Part shown: one piece after another, positions 25,470 through 34,325 of the stretch
Layout of the letters: each line of letters begins with the position of its first letter
How positions within the stretch are numbered: position 1 is the first letter of the stretch
DNA from: DASRDR01 sp035550795
GTDB taxonomy: Bacteria; Methylomirabilota; Methylomirabilia; Rokubacteriales; DASRDR01
Direction: 5' to 3'
Assembly (NCBI GenBank): GCA_035550795.1
Contig: DASZOL010000060.1
Location: 1-64,000 of the forward strand
Length of the DNA stretch: 64,000 nt
Position numbers and translations under genes: made by a program
The notes under the pieces: model-generated
What the model saw: only the letters and a program-made list of their open reading frames with translations
Told to the model about the DNA's origin: nothing
Database searches by the model: none

Positions 25470-25781
25470 GTGTGGGTACTGACCCTGGTTCTCGTGGCGT
25501 GTCTCGGGATGGATTTCTCCAATCCACTCCTGCCGGGCGTCGTCTGGCTCGTTGAGAAGGAAGCCATCCACGCGCTCAGAGCGGATCGGCCCCGCATGGA
25601 CGAACAGGCCGACCGAACCCTGCGTCGACCGGCCGAGCCGGCGCGATTCGTCGACGTCGCCGCGGTGGCGCCTCCGATGACGGGAAGCCTCGACCGCCCG
25701 CGTCCTCGCCCGGCGTCGGGTCACCCGCGTGGCGCGCTCGAGGCTGCCTGGACCGTGCCGGCAGCCGCCGAGGACGACTAG
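25470..25781 (+). CDS. small exported or membrane-anchored protein, unknown
   Basis: 103 residues, GTG start. Residues 1-25 are hydrophobic (MWVLTLVLVACLGMDFSNPLLPG) and look like a signal or anchor; the rest is Arg/Pro/Ala-rich with no recognised domain. A TAGAGT box (25458-25463) ends 6 bases before the GTG, which would make the message leaderless. The position between a transporter and an antiporter gene gives no functional clue. It could be a chance ORF, but the start signals and hydrophobic N-terminus argue for a gene. Confidence 0.45.
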   Translation: MWVLTLVLVACLGMDFSNPLLPGVVWLVEKEAIHALRADRPRMDEQADRTLRRPAEPARFVDVAAVAPPMTGSLDRPRPRPASGHPRGALEAAWTVPAAAEDD

Positions 25782-25891
25782 CCCTCGCGCTCCGCGCGAC
25801 CCCGACGGGCCGCGCGTCCGTCACCCCTTCGCACCGACTTTTACGGCGGCCGGACTCCCGTCAGGAGACGGCGCCTCGACGGGGGCTCGAG

Positions 25892-27850
25892 TTGCTGACC
25901 GAACCACTAGTCCTCCGTGATCTGGCTTACGTGTTCGCCGCCGCGGTCCTGGGTGGTGGCCTGGCCTGGCTCACGCGTCAGCCGCTGATCCTCGGCTACG
26001 TCCTTGGAGGCATCCTGGTCAGCCCCCTCACGCCGGGGCCCTCGGTGTCCGACCTCCACACGTTCGAGCTCTTCGCGGAGATCGGCGTCATTCTCCTGAT
26101 GTTCACGATCGGCGTCGAGTTCTCGCTGCGCAACCTCCTCCGGGTGCGCCGCGTGGCGCTGCTGGGCGCGCCGCTGGGCATCGTCCTCTCGATCGCCCTG
26201 AGCCTGGGAGTGGGCTACGTGCTGGGCTGGCCGCAGGTCCAGGGACTCGTCGTCGGCATCGTCATCTCCGTCGCCAGCACGATGGTGATGGCCCGGCTCC
26301 TCATCGACCGGGGCGAGCTGCACACGCGCCACGGCCGCGTGATGATCGGCATCACCCTCGTCGAGGACTTGGCGGTCGTCATCTTCATCGTGCTGATGCC
26401 GGCGCTGGGAACGCGGGACACGGGTGGCCTGATCGAGCTCGGGTTCGCGCTGCTCCGGGCCGCCGGGATCCTCATCCCCTTCGCGTTCCTGTCGGCCCGG
26501 GTGATGCCGCGTGTCCTCACGTGGGTGGCGCGCACGCGGAGTCAGGAGCTGTTCCTGCTGGTCGTGCTGGCGATCGCCCTAGGGACGGCCGCGCTGACCC
26601 AGGCGGCGGGCCTCTCGCTCGCGCTGGGCGCCTTCCTGGCGGGGCTCCTCGTGAGCGAATCGGAGTACTCGCACGAGACCCTGGCGCGGGTGCTGCCGCT
26701 GCGGGACGCCTTCGTGGCGCTCTTCTTCGCCACGCTCGGGGCCCTCATGGATCCCCGGCTGGCGCTCACGAACCTGTTCCTGCTGGGCGTCATGATCTTG
26801 CTCGTGCTCGTCGGCAAGCTGGTCCTGTGGACGGCGGTCGTGGCGCTCTTCGGGTACCCCTTCTGGACGGCGGTGCTGGTCGGGGTGGGCCTGACGCAGA
26901 TCGGGGAGTTCTCGTTCCTGCTCGTCCAGGCGGCCCGGAGCGCGGGGCTCGTCGGCCCCGAGGTCTACAACGCCACCCTGGCGACCTCGCTCCTGACGAT
27001 CCTCGCCAATGCCGCGCTCGTGCGGCTGGCCCCTCGCTGGGTCGGTCGGATGGCCACGGACCGCCGCCTCGGCTCGGTCGACGGACCCCGGGACGACGAG
27101 GCGGCCCGCGTCGTCCTGTGCGGGTTCGGGCGGGTCGGCAGCGCGGTCGGGGAGGCCCTGGGGGCGTTCGCGGTCCGCTACCTGGCGATCGAGACCGATC
27201 CGGACATCGTGCGAGGGCTGCGCGCCCGCGGCGTGCCCTCCCTCTACGGCGACGCCGCCCACCCGCACCTCCTGGAGGCGGCCGGGGTCTCCCACGCCAC
27301 CCTGGTCGTCGTGACGCTCCCGGACGCCGACCACGCCCGCCTGACCGTCGCCCGCGTCCGCCAGATCAACCACGGCGTGCCCGTGCTCGCCCGCGCGCAC
27401 CGGCCGGAGGTCGGCGAGTCGCTGCGCACCGCGGGCGCCACGACCGTCGTCGAGCCCGAGGCCGAAGCGGCGGCCGCGTTCATCCGGCACGCCTTCCACC
27501 ACCTGGCGCTCCCCGAAGAGCGGCTCGCCGCCTATCTGGAACGGTTCCGCGAGGCGATGAGCGCGGCCAGCCCGATGCCGCTTGCGTCCGAGCCCGATCT
27601 CCCCGAGGTGCGGGAGGTGCGTTTATCCCCGGGGGAGCTCGCCGGCGTCACCCTGCGGGAGGCCCAGGTCCGGGAGCGCTTCGGCGTCACAGTCGTGGCG
27701 ATCACGCGCCTCGACGGCTCCGTGGTCGCAAACCCCCCGGCTGACACCATTCTGCGGGCGGGCGACCGCCTTCGCGTGTTCGGGCTCACGGCCCAGATCG
27801 CCGCACTGGTCGACGCGGCGGGGCAACGTGGCTCGGAGGCCACTCGGTGA
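25892..27850 (+). CDS. CPA2-family cation:proton antiporter with RCK domains
   Basis: 652 residues, TTG start. Residues 1-385 form about 12 helices of a Kef/YbaL-type monovalent cation:proton antiporter (LGYVLGGILVSPLTPG, VEDLAVVIFIVL, GLTQIGEFSFLL). Residues about 405-530 form a TrkA-N (RCK) NAD-binding domain (VVLCGFGRVGSAVGEAL), and a TrkA-C-like domain follows to about 640. It exports K+ or Na+ in exchange for H+ under ligand control. It is one of three CPA2 antiporters within 7 kb and the only one with both RCK parts. Confidence 0.92.
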   Translation: MLTEPLVLRDLAYVFAAAVLGGGLAWLTRQPLILGYVLGGILVSPLTPGPSVSDLHTFELFAEIGVILLMFTIGVEFSLRNLLRVRRVALLGAPLGIVLSIALSLGVGYVLGWPQVQGLVVGIVISVASTMVMARLLIDRGELHTRHGRVMIGITLVEDLAVVIFIVLMPALGTRDTGGLIELGFALLRAAGILIPFAFLSARVMPRVLTWVARTRSQELFLLVVLAIALGTAALTQAAGLSLALGAFLAGLLVSESEYSHETLARVLPLRDAFVALFFATLGALMDPRLALTNLFLLGVMILLVLVGKLVLWTAVVALFGYPFWTAVLVGVGLTQIGEFSFLLVQAARSAGLVGPEVYNATLATSLLTILANAALVRLAPRWVGRMATDRRLGSVDGPRDDEAARVVLCGFGRVGSAVGEALGAFAVRYLAIETDPDIVRGLRARGVPSLYGDAAHPHLLEAAGVSHATLVVVTLPDADHARLTVARVRQINHGVPVLARAHRPEVGESLRTAGATTVVEPEAEAAAAFIRHAFHHLALPEERLAAYLERFREAMSAASPMPLASEPDLPEVREVRLSPGELAGVTLREAQVRERFGVTVVAITRLDGSVVANPPADTILRAGDRLRVFGLTAQIAALVDAAGQRGSEATR

Positions 27851-27930
27851 CGCCCGCACGCCGCGGAGGCCGCCCCGCCGAGGCCAGGGCGCCAGCGGCC
27901 GCGCGACGCGATCGAAGAAGTGGAGCAGGA

Positions 27931-27960
27931 TTGACACGGTTCGGCGCTCATACGTACGAT
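27931..27960 (+). promoter_or_regulatory. sigma70-like promoter before small membrane protein gene
   Basis: TTGACA (27931-27936), an 18-base spacer and TACGAT (27955-27960). The predicted start near 27967 leaves a leader of about 43 bases before the GTG at 28010. Confidence 0.6.
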
Positions 27961-28009
27961 CGGCCAGCAATGCGAAGACGCCTCCAGGCCCCGACCCCGG
28001 CGTGAGTCC

Positions 28010-28237
28010 GTGAGCCGATCGTTCCAGCTGGGACTCCTGGGCCTGTGGGGGGCGGCGGCCCTGATGCTCTACTGGCTGGCACCGGCCCTGGCCGCGACGT
28101 ACCTGGTGGCCTCGGTCTGGGTCGCGTTCATTGCCGCGGCGATCTGGGCCCTGGCCCGTTGGCCTCCGTTCAAGCGCACGATCACCAAGCGGCGCACGCA
28201 TCCGAAGGATCCGAGCGGCGGGGCAGCGGGCCGCTAG
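28010..28237 (+). CDS. small two-helix membrane protein, unknown
   Basis: 75 residues. Two hydrophobic helices (about 6-26 and 28-49) are followed by a basic tail (RWPPFKRTITKRRTHPK), which by the positive-inside rule would face the cytoplasm. No family is recognised. A good promoter of its own supports it being a real gene. It lies between the antiporter block and the convergent PII-like gene. Confidence 0.55.
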   Translation: MSRSFQLGLLGLWGAAALMLYWLAPALAATYLVASVWVAFIAAAIWALARWPPFKRTITKRRTHPKDPSGGAAGR

Positions 28238-28272
28238 GGCCGGCCCCGGCGACCCCCCGGCGACCGCCTGCC

Positions 28273-28617
28273 CTACCCGCCGGTCCCGAACATCCGGTCC
28301 ACGTCGATGACGAAGCCAACGCCGGTCTTCGGGGTGAGTGGCTCGGGCAGGGCAGAGTGAGTCGCCTGGACGAGCGCGTCAACCAGGTGGTCGTCCACCA
28401 CCGAGAGCAGCATCTGCGTCGTGTCCTCGACCTGCTTGAGGATCGTCGCCATGTTCACGAAGTGCGGCAGCTCCAGCTTGCGGGTGCGGGCCTGGAGCGT
28501 CCGGAACCCGTGGCTCGGCACCAGCGTCACGCCGGGCGCGCCCGCCTTCTGCCAGGCCTCCGCGATCGCCAGCGTCTTCTCCACGTGCGTGGTAATCAGC
28601 ACGACGAGCTTCGCCAT
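28273..28617 (-). CDS. PII-like regulatory protein
   Basis: 114 residues with the beta-alpha-beta order of PII proteins: KLVVLITTHVEKTLAIAEAWQKAG, then GVTLVPSHGFRTL where the T-loop would start, and a second half TQMLLSVVDDHLVDALVQAT...GVGFVIDVDRMFG. It lacks the classic Tyr51 T-loop motif. PII-superfamily proteins often bind adenine nucleotides and control transporters encoded beside them (GlnK-AmtB, SbtB-SbtA). Here the gene is 18 bases downstream of a CPA2 antiporter and in line with mgtE, so control of one of these is the natural inference. Confidence 0.72.
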   Translation of the reverse strand: MAKLVVLITTHVEKTLAIAEAWQKAGAPGVTLVPSHGFRTLQARTRKLELPHFVNMATILKQVEDTTQMLLSVVDDHLVDALVQATHSALPEPLTPKTGVGFVIDVDRMFGTGG

Positions 28618-28635
28618 GTGATCTCTCTCCTCTGA

Positions 28636-29898
28636 CTACCGGCCGCCGGCGGCCGGCGCTGCGGTCGGCTCGGCCGTGTTGCCCTCCGGTACCACACCCC
28701 GGAAGACCAGCCGGACGAGCGGAGGCGTGACCAGCGTGGACACCAGGATCGCCAGGAGCAAAGACGGGAAGAGCTGGTCGTCGAAGATTCCCCGGGCGAG
28801 GCCGATCGAGGCCATGATCAGGCCGACCTCGCCGCGCGAGATCATGCACACGCCGAGACGGAGCGCTTCCGTACGGTCGAAGCCGCCCAGGAGGGCCCCG
28901 GCGCCGGTCCCGATCACCTTGGTGAGGATGCTCGCCACGATCAGCGCGCCCGCGTAGGGGAGCGACGCGAGTCCCAGCTGCGCGAAGTCGGTGACCAGCC
29001 CGATGCTGACGAAGAAGATGGGCACCAGGAACGCGTACGAGACGTAGGTGGACGCCTGCTCGACCTCGTGCTTGGCCTTCGCATTGATCCGGCTGATGCC
29101 GAAGCCGGCCAGGAAAGTGCCGCTGATGGCGGCCACCCCTCCCAGGATCTCGGCGCTCCAGCCGAGGAACAGGGCGAAGGCCAGCGCGAACACCGGCACT
29201 CCGTAGAGCTGCCCGAGCTCGGGCGTGACGTGAATCCAGTTCATCACCCGCGGCAGGATCGACCACGCCACGAACCCCCCCACCGCGAAGAAGAGGATCA
29301 TCCGGACCACGACCCAGACGATGCCGGCCCAGGTCACCTGCGTGGCGCTTCCCGTCAAGGCGACCGAGATCGACACGAGGGTGATCGCCAGGACGTCGTC
29401 CACCAGCGCCGTGGCGAGCATGGCGTTGCCCTCCTTGGTCCGGAGGACGCCCAGCTCCAGGAGAGTCTGCGCCGAGATGCTGGTCGAGTTCGCGGCCAGC
29501 ACCACCCCGGTGAGGAAGGCCACCGGGCCCGGAAACCCGAAGCCCCACGTGAGGAGCGCGATCACCCCGAGCGGGACGGCGGCCCCCAGGAAGCCCGCAT
29601 ACACGGCGGTCCGGCCCACCGCCATGAGCTCGCGCGGCTGGATCTCCAGGGCGATGTTGAACATCAGGATCAGGACGCCCAGCTCGGCCAGCTCCTTGAT
29701 GGTGCCGTCGAGGTGCTCGCCGGCCAGCACCGGCCAGTGGAGCAGGTTCAGCAGCGTGGGACCCAGGGCCACGCCGACGAGCAGCTCTCCGAGCACACGC
29801 GGCTGGCCAAGCTTGCGGGCGGCGGCGCCGGCCAGCCGCGCCGCGCAGAAGATGAGGCTGATCGCGAGGAGCAGCGGAAGGACCGGATTGTGGTGCAT
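28636..29898 (-). CDS. CPA2-family cation:proton antiporter, no RCK domain
   Basis: 420 residues from ATG 29898, about 12-13 helices. Kef-type signatures: LGELLVGVALGPTLLNLL near residue 35, LVDDVLAITLVS near 165 and SRGEVGLIMASIGLARG near 360. It lacks a C-terminal TrkA-N domain, unlike the other two antiporters here, so its regulation may come from the PII-like protein encoded next. It lies 38 bases after the second mgtE. Which cation it carries is unknown. An open frame continues upstream, but the antiporter N-terminus starts at this ATG. Confidence 0.9.
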   Translation of the reverse strand: MHHNPVLPLLLAISLIFCAARLAGAAARKLGQPRVLGELLVGVALGPTLLNLLHWPVLAGEHLDGTIKELAELGVLILMFNIALEIQPRELMAVGRTAVYAGFLGAAVPLGVIALLTWGFGFPGPVAFLTGVVLAANSTSISAQTLLELGVLRTKEGNAMLATALVDDVLAITLVSISVALTGSATQVTWAGIVWVVVRMILFFAVGGFVAWSILPRVMNWIHVTPELGQLYGVPVFALAFALFLGWSAEILGGVAAISGTFLAGFGISRINAKAKHEVEQASTYVSYAFLVPIFFVSIGLVTDFAQLGLASLPYAGALIVASILTKVIGTGAGALLGGFDRTEALRLGVCMISRGEVGLIMASIGLARGIFDDQLFPSLLLAILVSTLVTPPLVRLVFRGVVPEGNTAEPTAAPAAGGR

Positions 29899-29936
29899 CG
29901 TCGGTCTGGGCCGGGCGCGCGGCGGGCCGGGCCGCC

Positions 29937-31184
29937 TTAGGGGATCAGCCAGGTGGCGAGGCCGAGGAACAGGCCCATGCTCGCCACGTCCGTGGCCGTG
30001 GTCAGGAAGATGCTCGACGCCGTCGCAGGGTCCGCGCCGAGGCGCTTGAGCCCGAGCGGCACGAGCGCGCCGGAGACTCCGCTGGCGACACAGCTGCCGA
30101 CCATCGCCAGGAGCGTGACCAGCGAGAGGATCCACGCCGACGGGTTCCCCTGGGACCGCGCGACGAGGAGCATCCCGATCGCCGCCGAGATGCCCACCAG
30201 GACCCCGTTCAGCAGCCCCAGCCAGGCCTCCTTGAAGACAAGCGCCTTCGCCTTCCCGGCCCGCAGCTCGCCGAGCGTCATCCCGCGCAGAGTCACGGCC
30301 AGCGCCTGACAGCCGGTGTTCCCGGACTGTCCGGCGAGAACGGGAAGAAATACGGCCAGCACGACGATCTTGTCGATCGTGTCCTGGAAGAAGCCGACGA
30401 CGGCGGCGGCGACGAAGGCCGTGAGGAGGTTGAGCTGAAGCCAGGGGTGGCGCGAGCGGAGACTCCGCCACCAGGGGGTGGACAGCCGCTCCTCCTTCTC
30501 GACGCCGACCATCGTTCCGGCCTGTGAGCTGATCTCAAACGCCTGCTGCTCGAACAGCGTCTGTCCCCGCACGATCCCCACCAAGCGTCCGTGCTCGTCG
30601 CAGACGGGGTAGACGGGATAGTGCCGGAGCAGCACCTGGCGGAGCGCGTCGATCACCGGGGTCTCCGGATGGAGGGAGAACGGATCGCGCACCATGAGCT
30701 CCGACAGCGGCCGGTCCGCACCAGCGAAGAGGAGATCGCGGAAGACCAGGACGCCGACAAGTCGGCCGCCCGGCTCGGTGATGTACGCGTACGTGACGAA
30801 GGCACGCCGGACGATGTCGCTCAGCCGGGCGATCGCCTGCTTCACGGTCATGTCGGGCGGCAGGATGGCCATCGGGTGGTCCATCAGCCGGCCGATCGAG
30901 CCCTCCGGATAGGTGCGGTTGCGGGTCCACTGCTCGCGGCGCTCCTCCCCCGCCGCCCGCATGATCGCCTCGCGCCGCCCCTCCGGTAGCGCCCAGAGGA
31001 TCTGGACGGCGGTCGCGGGATTCGTGCGGAGCAGCACCTGGACGATCACGTCGTCCGGCTCGTCGCCGAGCATCTGGAGCGCCTCGTACGGCCCGTGCTG
31101 CATCAGCGAGGCGTGAAGCTGCGCGATGTGAGCCGACCACGTGCCGTCGGCCCGTCCTCCCGTCGCCGCCGTGCTCTGCGCCAT
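29937..31184 (-). CDS. mgtE: second MgtE-family divalent cation transporter
   Basis: 415 residues from ATG 31184 (AGGGAG upstream). A shortened N-terminal domain (about 15-100, with LRTNPATAVQILWALPEGRREAIM), two CBS domains (about 105-225; RLVGVLVFRDLLF and RLVGIVRGQTLF) and a five-helix pore domain containing GQSGNTGCQALAV, where the first MgtE has GMGGNAGIQ. The truncated N-domain suggests different Mg2+ gating, or another metal such as Co2+. It heads an operon with the antiporter and PII-like genes and is divergent from the next antiporter. Confidence 0.9.
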   Translation of the reverse strand: MAQSTAATGGRADGTWSAHIAQLHASLMQHGPYEALQMLGDEPDDVIVQVLLRTNPATAVQILWALPEGRREAIMRAAGEERREQWTRNRTYPEGSIGRLMDHPMAILPPDMTVKQAIARLSDIVRRAFVTYAYITEPGGRLVGVLVFRDLLFAGADRPLSELMVRDPFSLHPETPVIDALRQVLLRHYPVYPVCDEHGRLVGIVRGQTLFEQQAFEISSQAGTMVGVEKEERLSTPWWRSLRSRHPWLQLNLLTAFVAAAVVGFFQDTIDKIVVLAVFLPVLAGQSGNTGCQALAVTLRGMTLGELRAGKAKALVFKEAWLGLLNGVLVGISAAIGMLLVARSQGNPSAWILSLVTLLAMVGSCVASGVSGALVPLGLKRLGADPATASSIFLTTATDVASMGLFLGLATWLIP

Positions 31185-31343
31185 CGACGCTCCCTGGTCG
31201 TGAGTGATCGGAAAAGGCAACACGCATCGCGCCCTTGCCGCCCCGACCCGCAGCATAGGCGGAGAACGGCCGTTCCAGCAAGCTTGGCGTACGCCGCCAC
31301 GCTTCCGGCCTTCCGAAGTCGCGATGCTATACTGACCCGCCCC

Positions 31344-33068
31344 ATGGACCTGCTGACTTCCATCGGTTTCAGCATCATCGTGGCGGCGGTCCTGGCGTTC
31401 CTCGCGCGCCGCCTGAATCAGCCCCTCATACTCGGTTACATCCTGGCGGGCGCCGTGCTCGGGCCGCACGTGGGCCTCCACGTGGTCGCCGACGAGGCGA
31501 GCATCGAGCTGATCGCCGAGATCGGCCTGATCCTGCTCCTCTTCCTGATCGGTCTCGAGATCAGCCTCCCCCGCCTCCTGCAGGCGGGACGGGCCATCAC
31601 GGTCACCGGCCTCCTGCAGGTACCGATCTGCACCGGGCTCGCGTGGCTGGCGCTCGGCCCCGTCGTCGCGTCGACCGGCGGCGAGTTCGACCGGCTCTAT
31701 CTGGCCTTCGCAAGCGCCCTTTCGTCGACGCTCATCGTCGTCAAGCTCCTGTCCGACAAGTTCGAGCTGAGCACCTTCGGCGGCCGGATCACCCTCGGCG
31801 TGCTGATCTTCCAGGACCTCTACGCCATCGCGTTCCTGGCGATCCAGCCCAACCTGCAGAACCTGCAGGCGCTCCTGCTGCTCCGCTCGCTCGTGGCCGG
31901 GGTGGCGCTTGTGGCAGGGGCGTGGCTCCTCGCCCGCTTCGTGCTCCCCGCCTACTTCCGCGTCATCGCCAAGTCGTCCGAGCTGGTGGTCGTCAGTGCG
32001 ATGGCGTGGTGCTTCCTCGTGGCGGGCGTCGCGGGCTGGGCGGGTCTCTCGAAGGAGATGGGCGCCCTCATGGCGGGCGTCGTCATCGCTTCGTATCCGT
32101 ACGGTACGGAGGTCATCTCGCGGGTGGGCGGCGTGCGGGACTTCTTCCTCACGCTGTTCTTCGTGGCGCTCGGCCTGAGGATCCCGGAGCCCTCGCTTCC
32201 GATGGTGCTCACTGCGCTGGGCGGGGTGGGCGCCGTCGTGGCCAGCCGCTTCATCGCCCTGTACCCTCTCTTCGCCTTTCTTCGGCTGGACACGCGGACC
32301 GCCGGGGTCGTGGCGATCAACCTGGCCCAGATCAGCGAGTTCGCGCTGGTCATCTTCTCGCTCGGCGCGGTCTACAAGCACATCAGCCCGGCGGCCAACT
32401 CGCTGATCCTGTACACCGTGCTCATGACGGCGATCATCTCGACCTACGGGATCCTCTACAATCACGCCATCGCGACGTGGCTCGCCGAGATGCTGAGCGC
32501 GGTCGGCCTCCGCCGGTGGGTCGGGGCGGCGCCGGCGCCGCGGGCGGCCGGGGCCGGCGCCGGCGGCGAGGAGGAGGACGGGAGCCGCGACGTGTTCCTG
32601 CTCGGCGTGTCGCGCGAAGGGCTCGCGTTCGTGCAGCATCTCGCCCGCAACGCGTCCGCCCTGAAAGACCGGCTCGTGGCGATCGACTTCAACCCCGAGA
32701 TGCTGGAGCGCCTGAGCGCCCAGGGGGTCGAGAATCACTACGGGGACATCTCCAACATGGCGACCCTCGAGCACGCCGGTATCGGCCGGGCAGCCGTCGT
32801 GATCTCCGGGATCTCGGACTGGTTCCTCAAGGGGACGAGCAACCTGCAGATCCTGCGCTCCGCGCGTTCGCTCGCGCCGACGGCCCGCATCATCGTGACC
32901 GGCGACACGCCCGAGAGCGCCGGACAGCTCTACGCCGCCGGCGCCGACTACGTGGTGATGCCATCAGCGCTGACCGCCGAGCACCTCGCGATCATCCTCG
33001 CCGATCGATCTGCCGATTCGCTCGCCCGGGCGCGCGGGGTGCAGGCGCTCGAGCCGTTCCAGACCTGA
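31344..33068 (+). CDS. CPA2-family antiporter with C-terminal TrkA-N domain
   Basis: 574 residues. The antiporter domain is about 1-395 (LGYILAGAVLGPHVGLHV, LIFQDLYAIAFLAI, NLAQISEFALVIFSLG); a glycine/alanine linker and then a TrkA-N domain from about 420 (VFLLGVSREGLAFVQHL). The start is ATG 31344: a TATACT box (31328-31333) lies only 10 bases upstream and no Shine-Dalgarno is seen, so the message may be nearly leaderless. QDLYAI replaces the usual EDL Asp pair context, so coupling residues may differ from the first antiporter. Confidence 0.9.
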   Translation: MDLLTSIGFSIIVAAVLAFLARRLNQPLILGYILAGAVLGPHVGLHVVADEASIELIAEIGLILLLFLIGLEISLPRLLQAGRAITVTGLLQVPICTGLAWLALGPVVASTGGEFDRLYLAFASALSSTLIVVKLLSDKFELSTFGGRITLGVLIFQDLYAIAFLAIQPNLQNLQALLLLRSLVAGVALVAGAWLLARFVLPAYFRVIAKSSELVVVSAMAWCFLVAGVAGWAGLSKEMGALMAGVVIASYPYGTEVISRVGGVRDFFLTLFFVALGLRIPEPSLPMVLTALGGVGAVVASRFIALYPLFAFLRLDTRTAGVVAINLAQISEFALVIFSLGAVYKHISPAANSLILYTVLMTAIISTYGILYNHAIATWLAEMLSAVGLRRWVGAAPAPRAAGAGAGGEEEDGSRDVFLLGVSREGLAFVQHLARNASALKDRLVAIDFNPEMLERLSAQGVENHYGDISNMATLEHAGIGRAAVVISGISDWFLKGTSNLQILRSARSLAPTARIIVTGDTPESAGQLYAAGADYVVMPSALTAEHLAIILADRSADSLARARGVQALEPFQT

Positions 33069-33104
33069 CTGCCGTGCCCGTATCGGTCGGCGGAAGGAGC
33101 TGAG

Positions 33105-34325
33105 GTGCGCGGACCCCGCGGCCGTCACTGCGTCGTGGGCATCGGCGAGACCGAGTACAGCCGCGCCTCCGGCCGGTCGACCCGCGCGCTGGGCGTCGAG
33201 GCGGTGCGCCTCGCGATCCTGGACGCCGGGCTCGCGCCCCGCGACGTCGACGGCATGCTCTCCTACCACTCGAACGACTCCGCGCCGTCCATCGCGATCG
33301 CCGCCGACCTCGGGATTCGCCTCAACACGTACGCGGACGTCATCGGTGGCGGGAGCAGCACAGAGGGGCTCGTGGCCTACGCCATGGGGCTCCTGGAGAT
33401 CGGGCTCTGCCGCGCCGTCGTCATCTTCCGGGCGATGAACGGGTACAGCGAGTTCCGGATCGGCGGCACCGGCGCCCGGGCGGCGACCCCGGTGCGCGGA
33501 GTCGACCTGGCCGACCGGCCCTACGGCATGCTCAGCGCCGGGCAGCGCTTCGCGCCCGTCTTCATGCGCCACATGTACGAGTACGGCACGACGTCGGCCC
33601 AGGTGGCGCACGTCAAGGCAGCGCACTCCCGCCACGCGTCGGCGAACCCGAAGGCGCTCGCCAAGACGCCCGTGACGGTGGAGGAGGTCCTCGCGTCCCG
33701 CTGGATCGTCAAGCCGCTGCACCTCCTTGACTGCTGCCTCGAGACCGACAACGCTACGGCACTCGTCGTCACCTCCGCCGACCGCGCCCGGGACGGCCGC
33801 CACCCCCCGGTCCGCGTCCTGGCCGCCGCCGGCCGCGTGAACCGGGACCGGCCCGACTACTTCTACCAGGGGCGCTTCACGACCGTCGCCGGCGTGCACG
33901 CGCGGGAGCTGGTGTTCCCGGCCGCCGGGATCGGGCCGGAGGACGTCGACGTGACCGGCGCGTACGACGCCTTCACCTTCACGGCGATGCTCCAGCTCGA
34001 GGCTTTCGGATTCTGCGAGCCGGGAGCCGGCGGACAGTACGTGTCGAGCGGCGCCATCGAGCTCGGCGGCCGGCGCCCGAACAACACGAGCGGCGGGCAC
34101 CTGTGCGAGGGTTACACGCACGGCATGAGCATGGTGATCGAGAATGTCCGCCAGCTCCGGGGGACGGTCGACGATTACTGCCCGCGGGCTGATCAGGGCG
34201 TCCACACCTACGACTATCGGCCCGGCCGCTGCCGCCAGGTGCGCGATCCCCGGATCGCCATGAACATGGGCTGGGCCAGCCCCGCCACGGGCAGCGCCCT
34301 CATCCTCGGATCACACCGTGTCTGA
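33105..34325 (+). CDS. thiolase-family protein (lipid-transfer / SCP2-thiolase type)
   Basis: 406 residues, GTG start. It resembles the non-condensing or thiolytic SCP2-type thiolases that act with a DUF35 protein on acyl-CoA substrates. Visible are VVGIGETEYSR at the N-terminus, HLLDCCLETDNATALVVTS near residue 210, YDAFTFTAMLQLE near 290 and NTSGGHLCEGYTHG near 328, whose Gly-His is the thiolase-fold motif. The next gene, coding for an OB-fold/Zn-ribbon partner, overlaps by 8 bases. The pair likely forms a complex in side-chain or fatty-acid degradation. The substrate is unknown. Confidence 0.86.
   Translation: MRGPRGRHCVVGIGETEYSRASGRSTRALGVEAVRLAILDAGLAPRDVDGMLSYHSNDSAPSIAIAADLGIRLNTYADVIGGGSSTEGLVAYAMGLLEIGLCRAVVIFRAMNGYSEFRIGGTGARAATPVRGVDLADRPYGMLSAGQRFAPVFMRHMYEYGTTSAQVAHVKAAHSRHASANPKALAKTPVTVEEVLASRWIVKPLHLLDCCLETDNATALVVTSADRARDGRHPPVRVLAAAGRVNRDRPDYFYQGRFTTVAGVHARELVFPAAGIGPEDVDVTGAYDAFTFTAMLQLEAFGFCEPGAGGQYVSSGAIELGGRRPNNTSGGHLCEGYTHGMSMVIENVRQLRGTVDDYCPRADQGVHTYDYRPGRCRQVRDPRIAMNMGWASPATGSALILGSHRV

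Noticed and set aside
27851..28009. Riboswitch in the leader of the small membrane protein gene
   Set aside because: The leader is only about 43 bases and no conserved fold was recognised.
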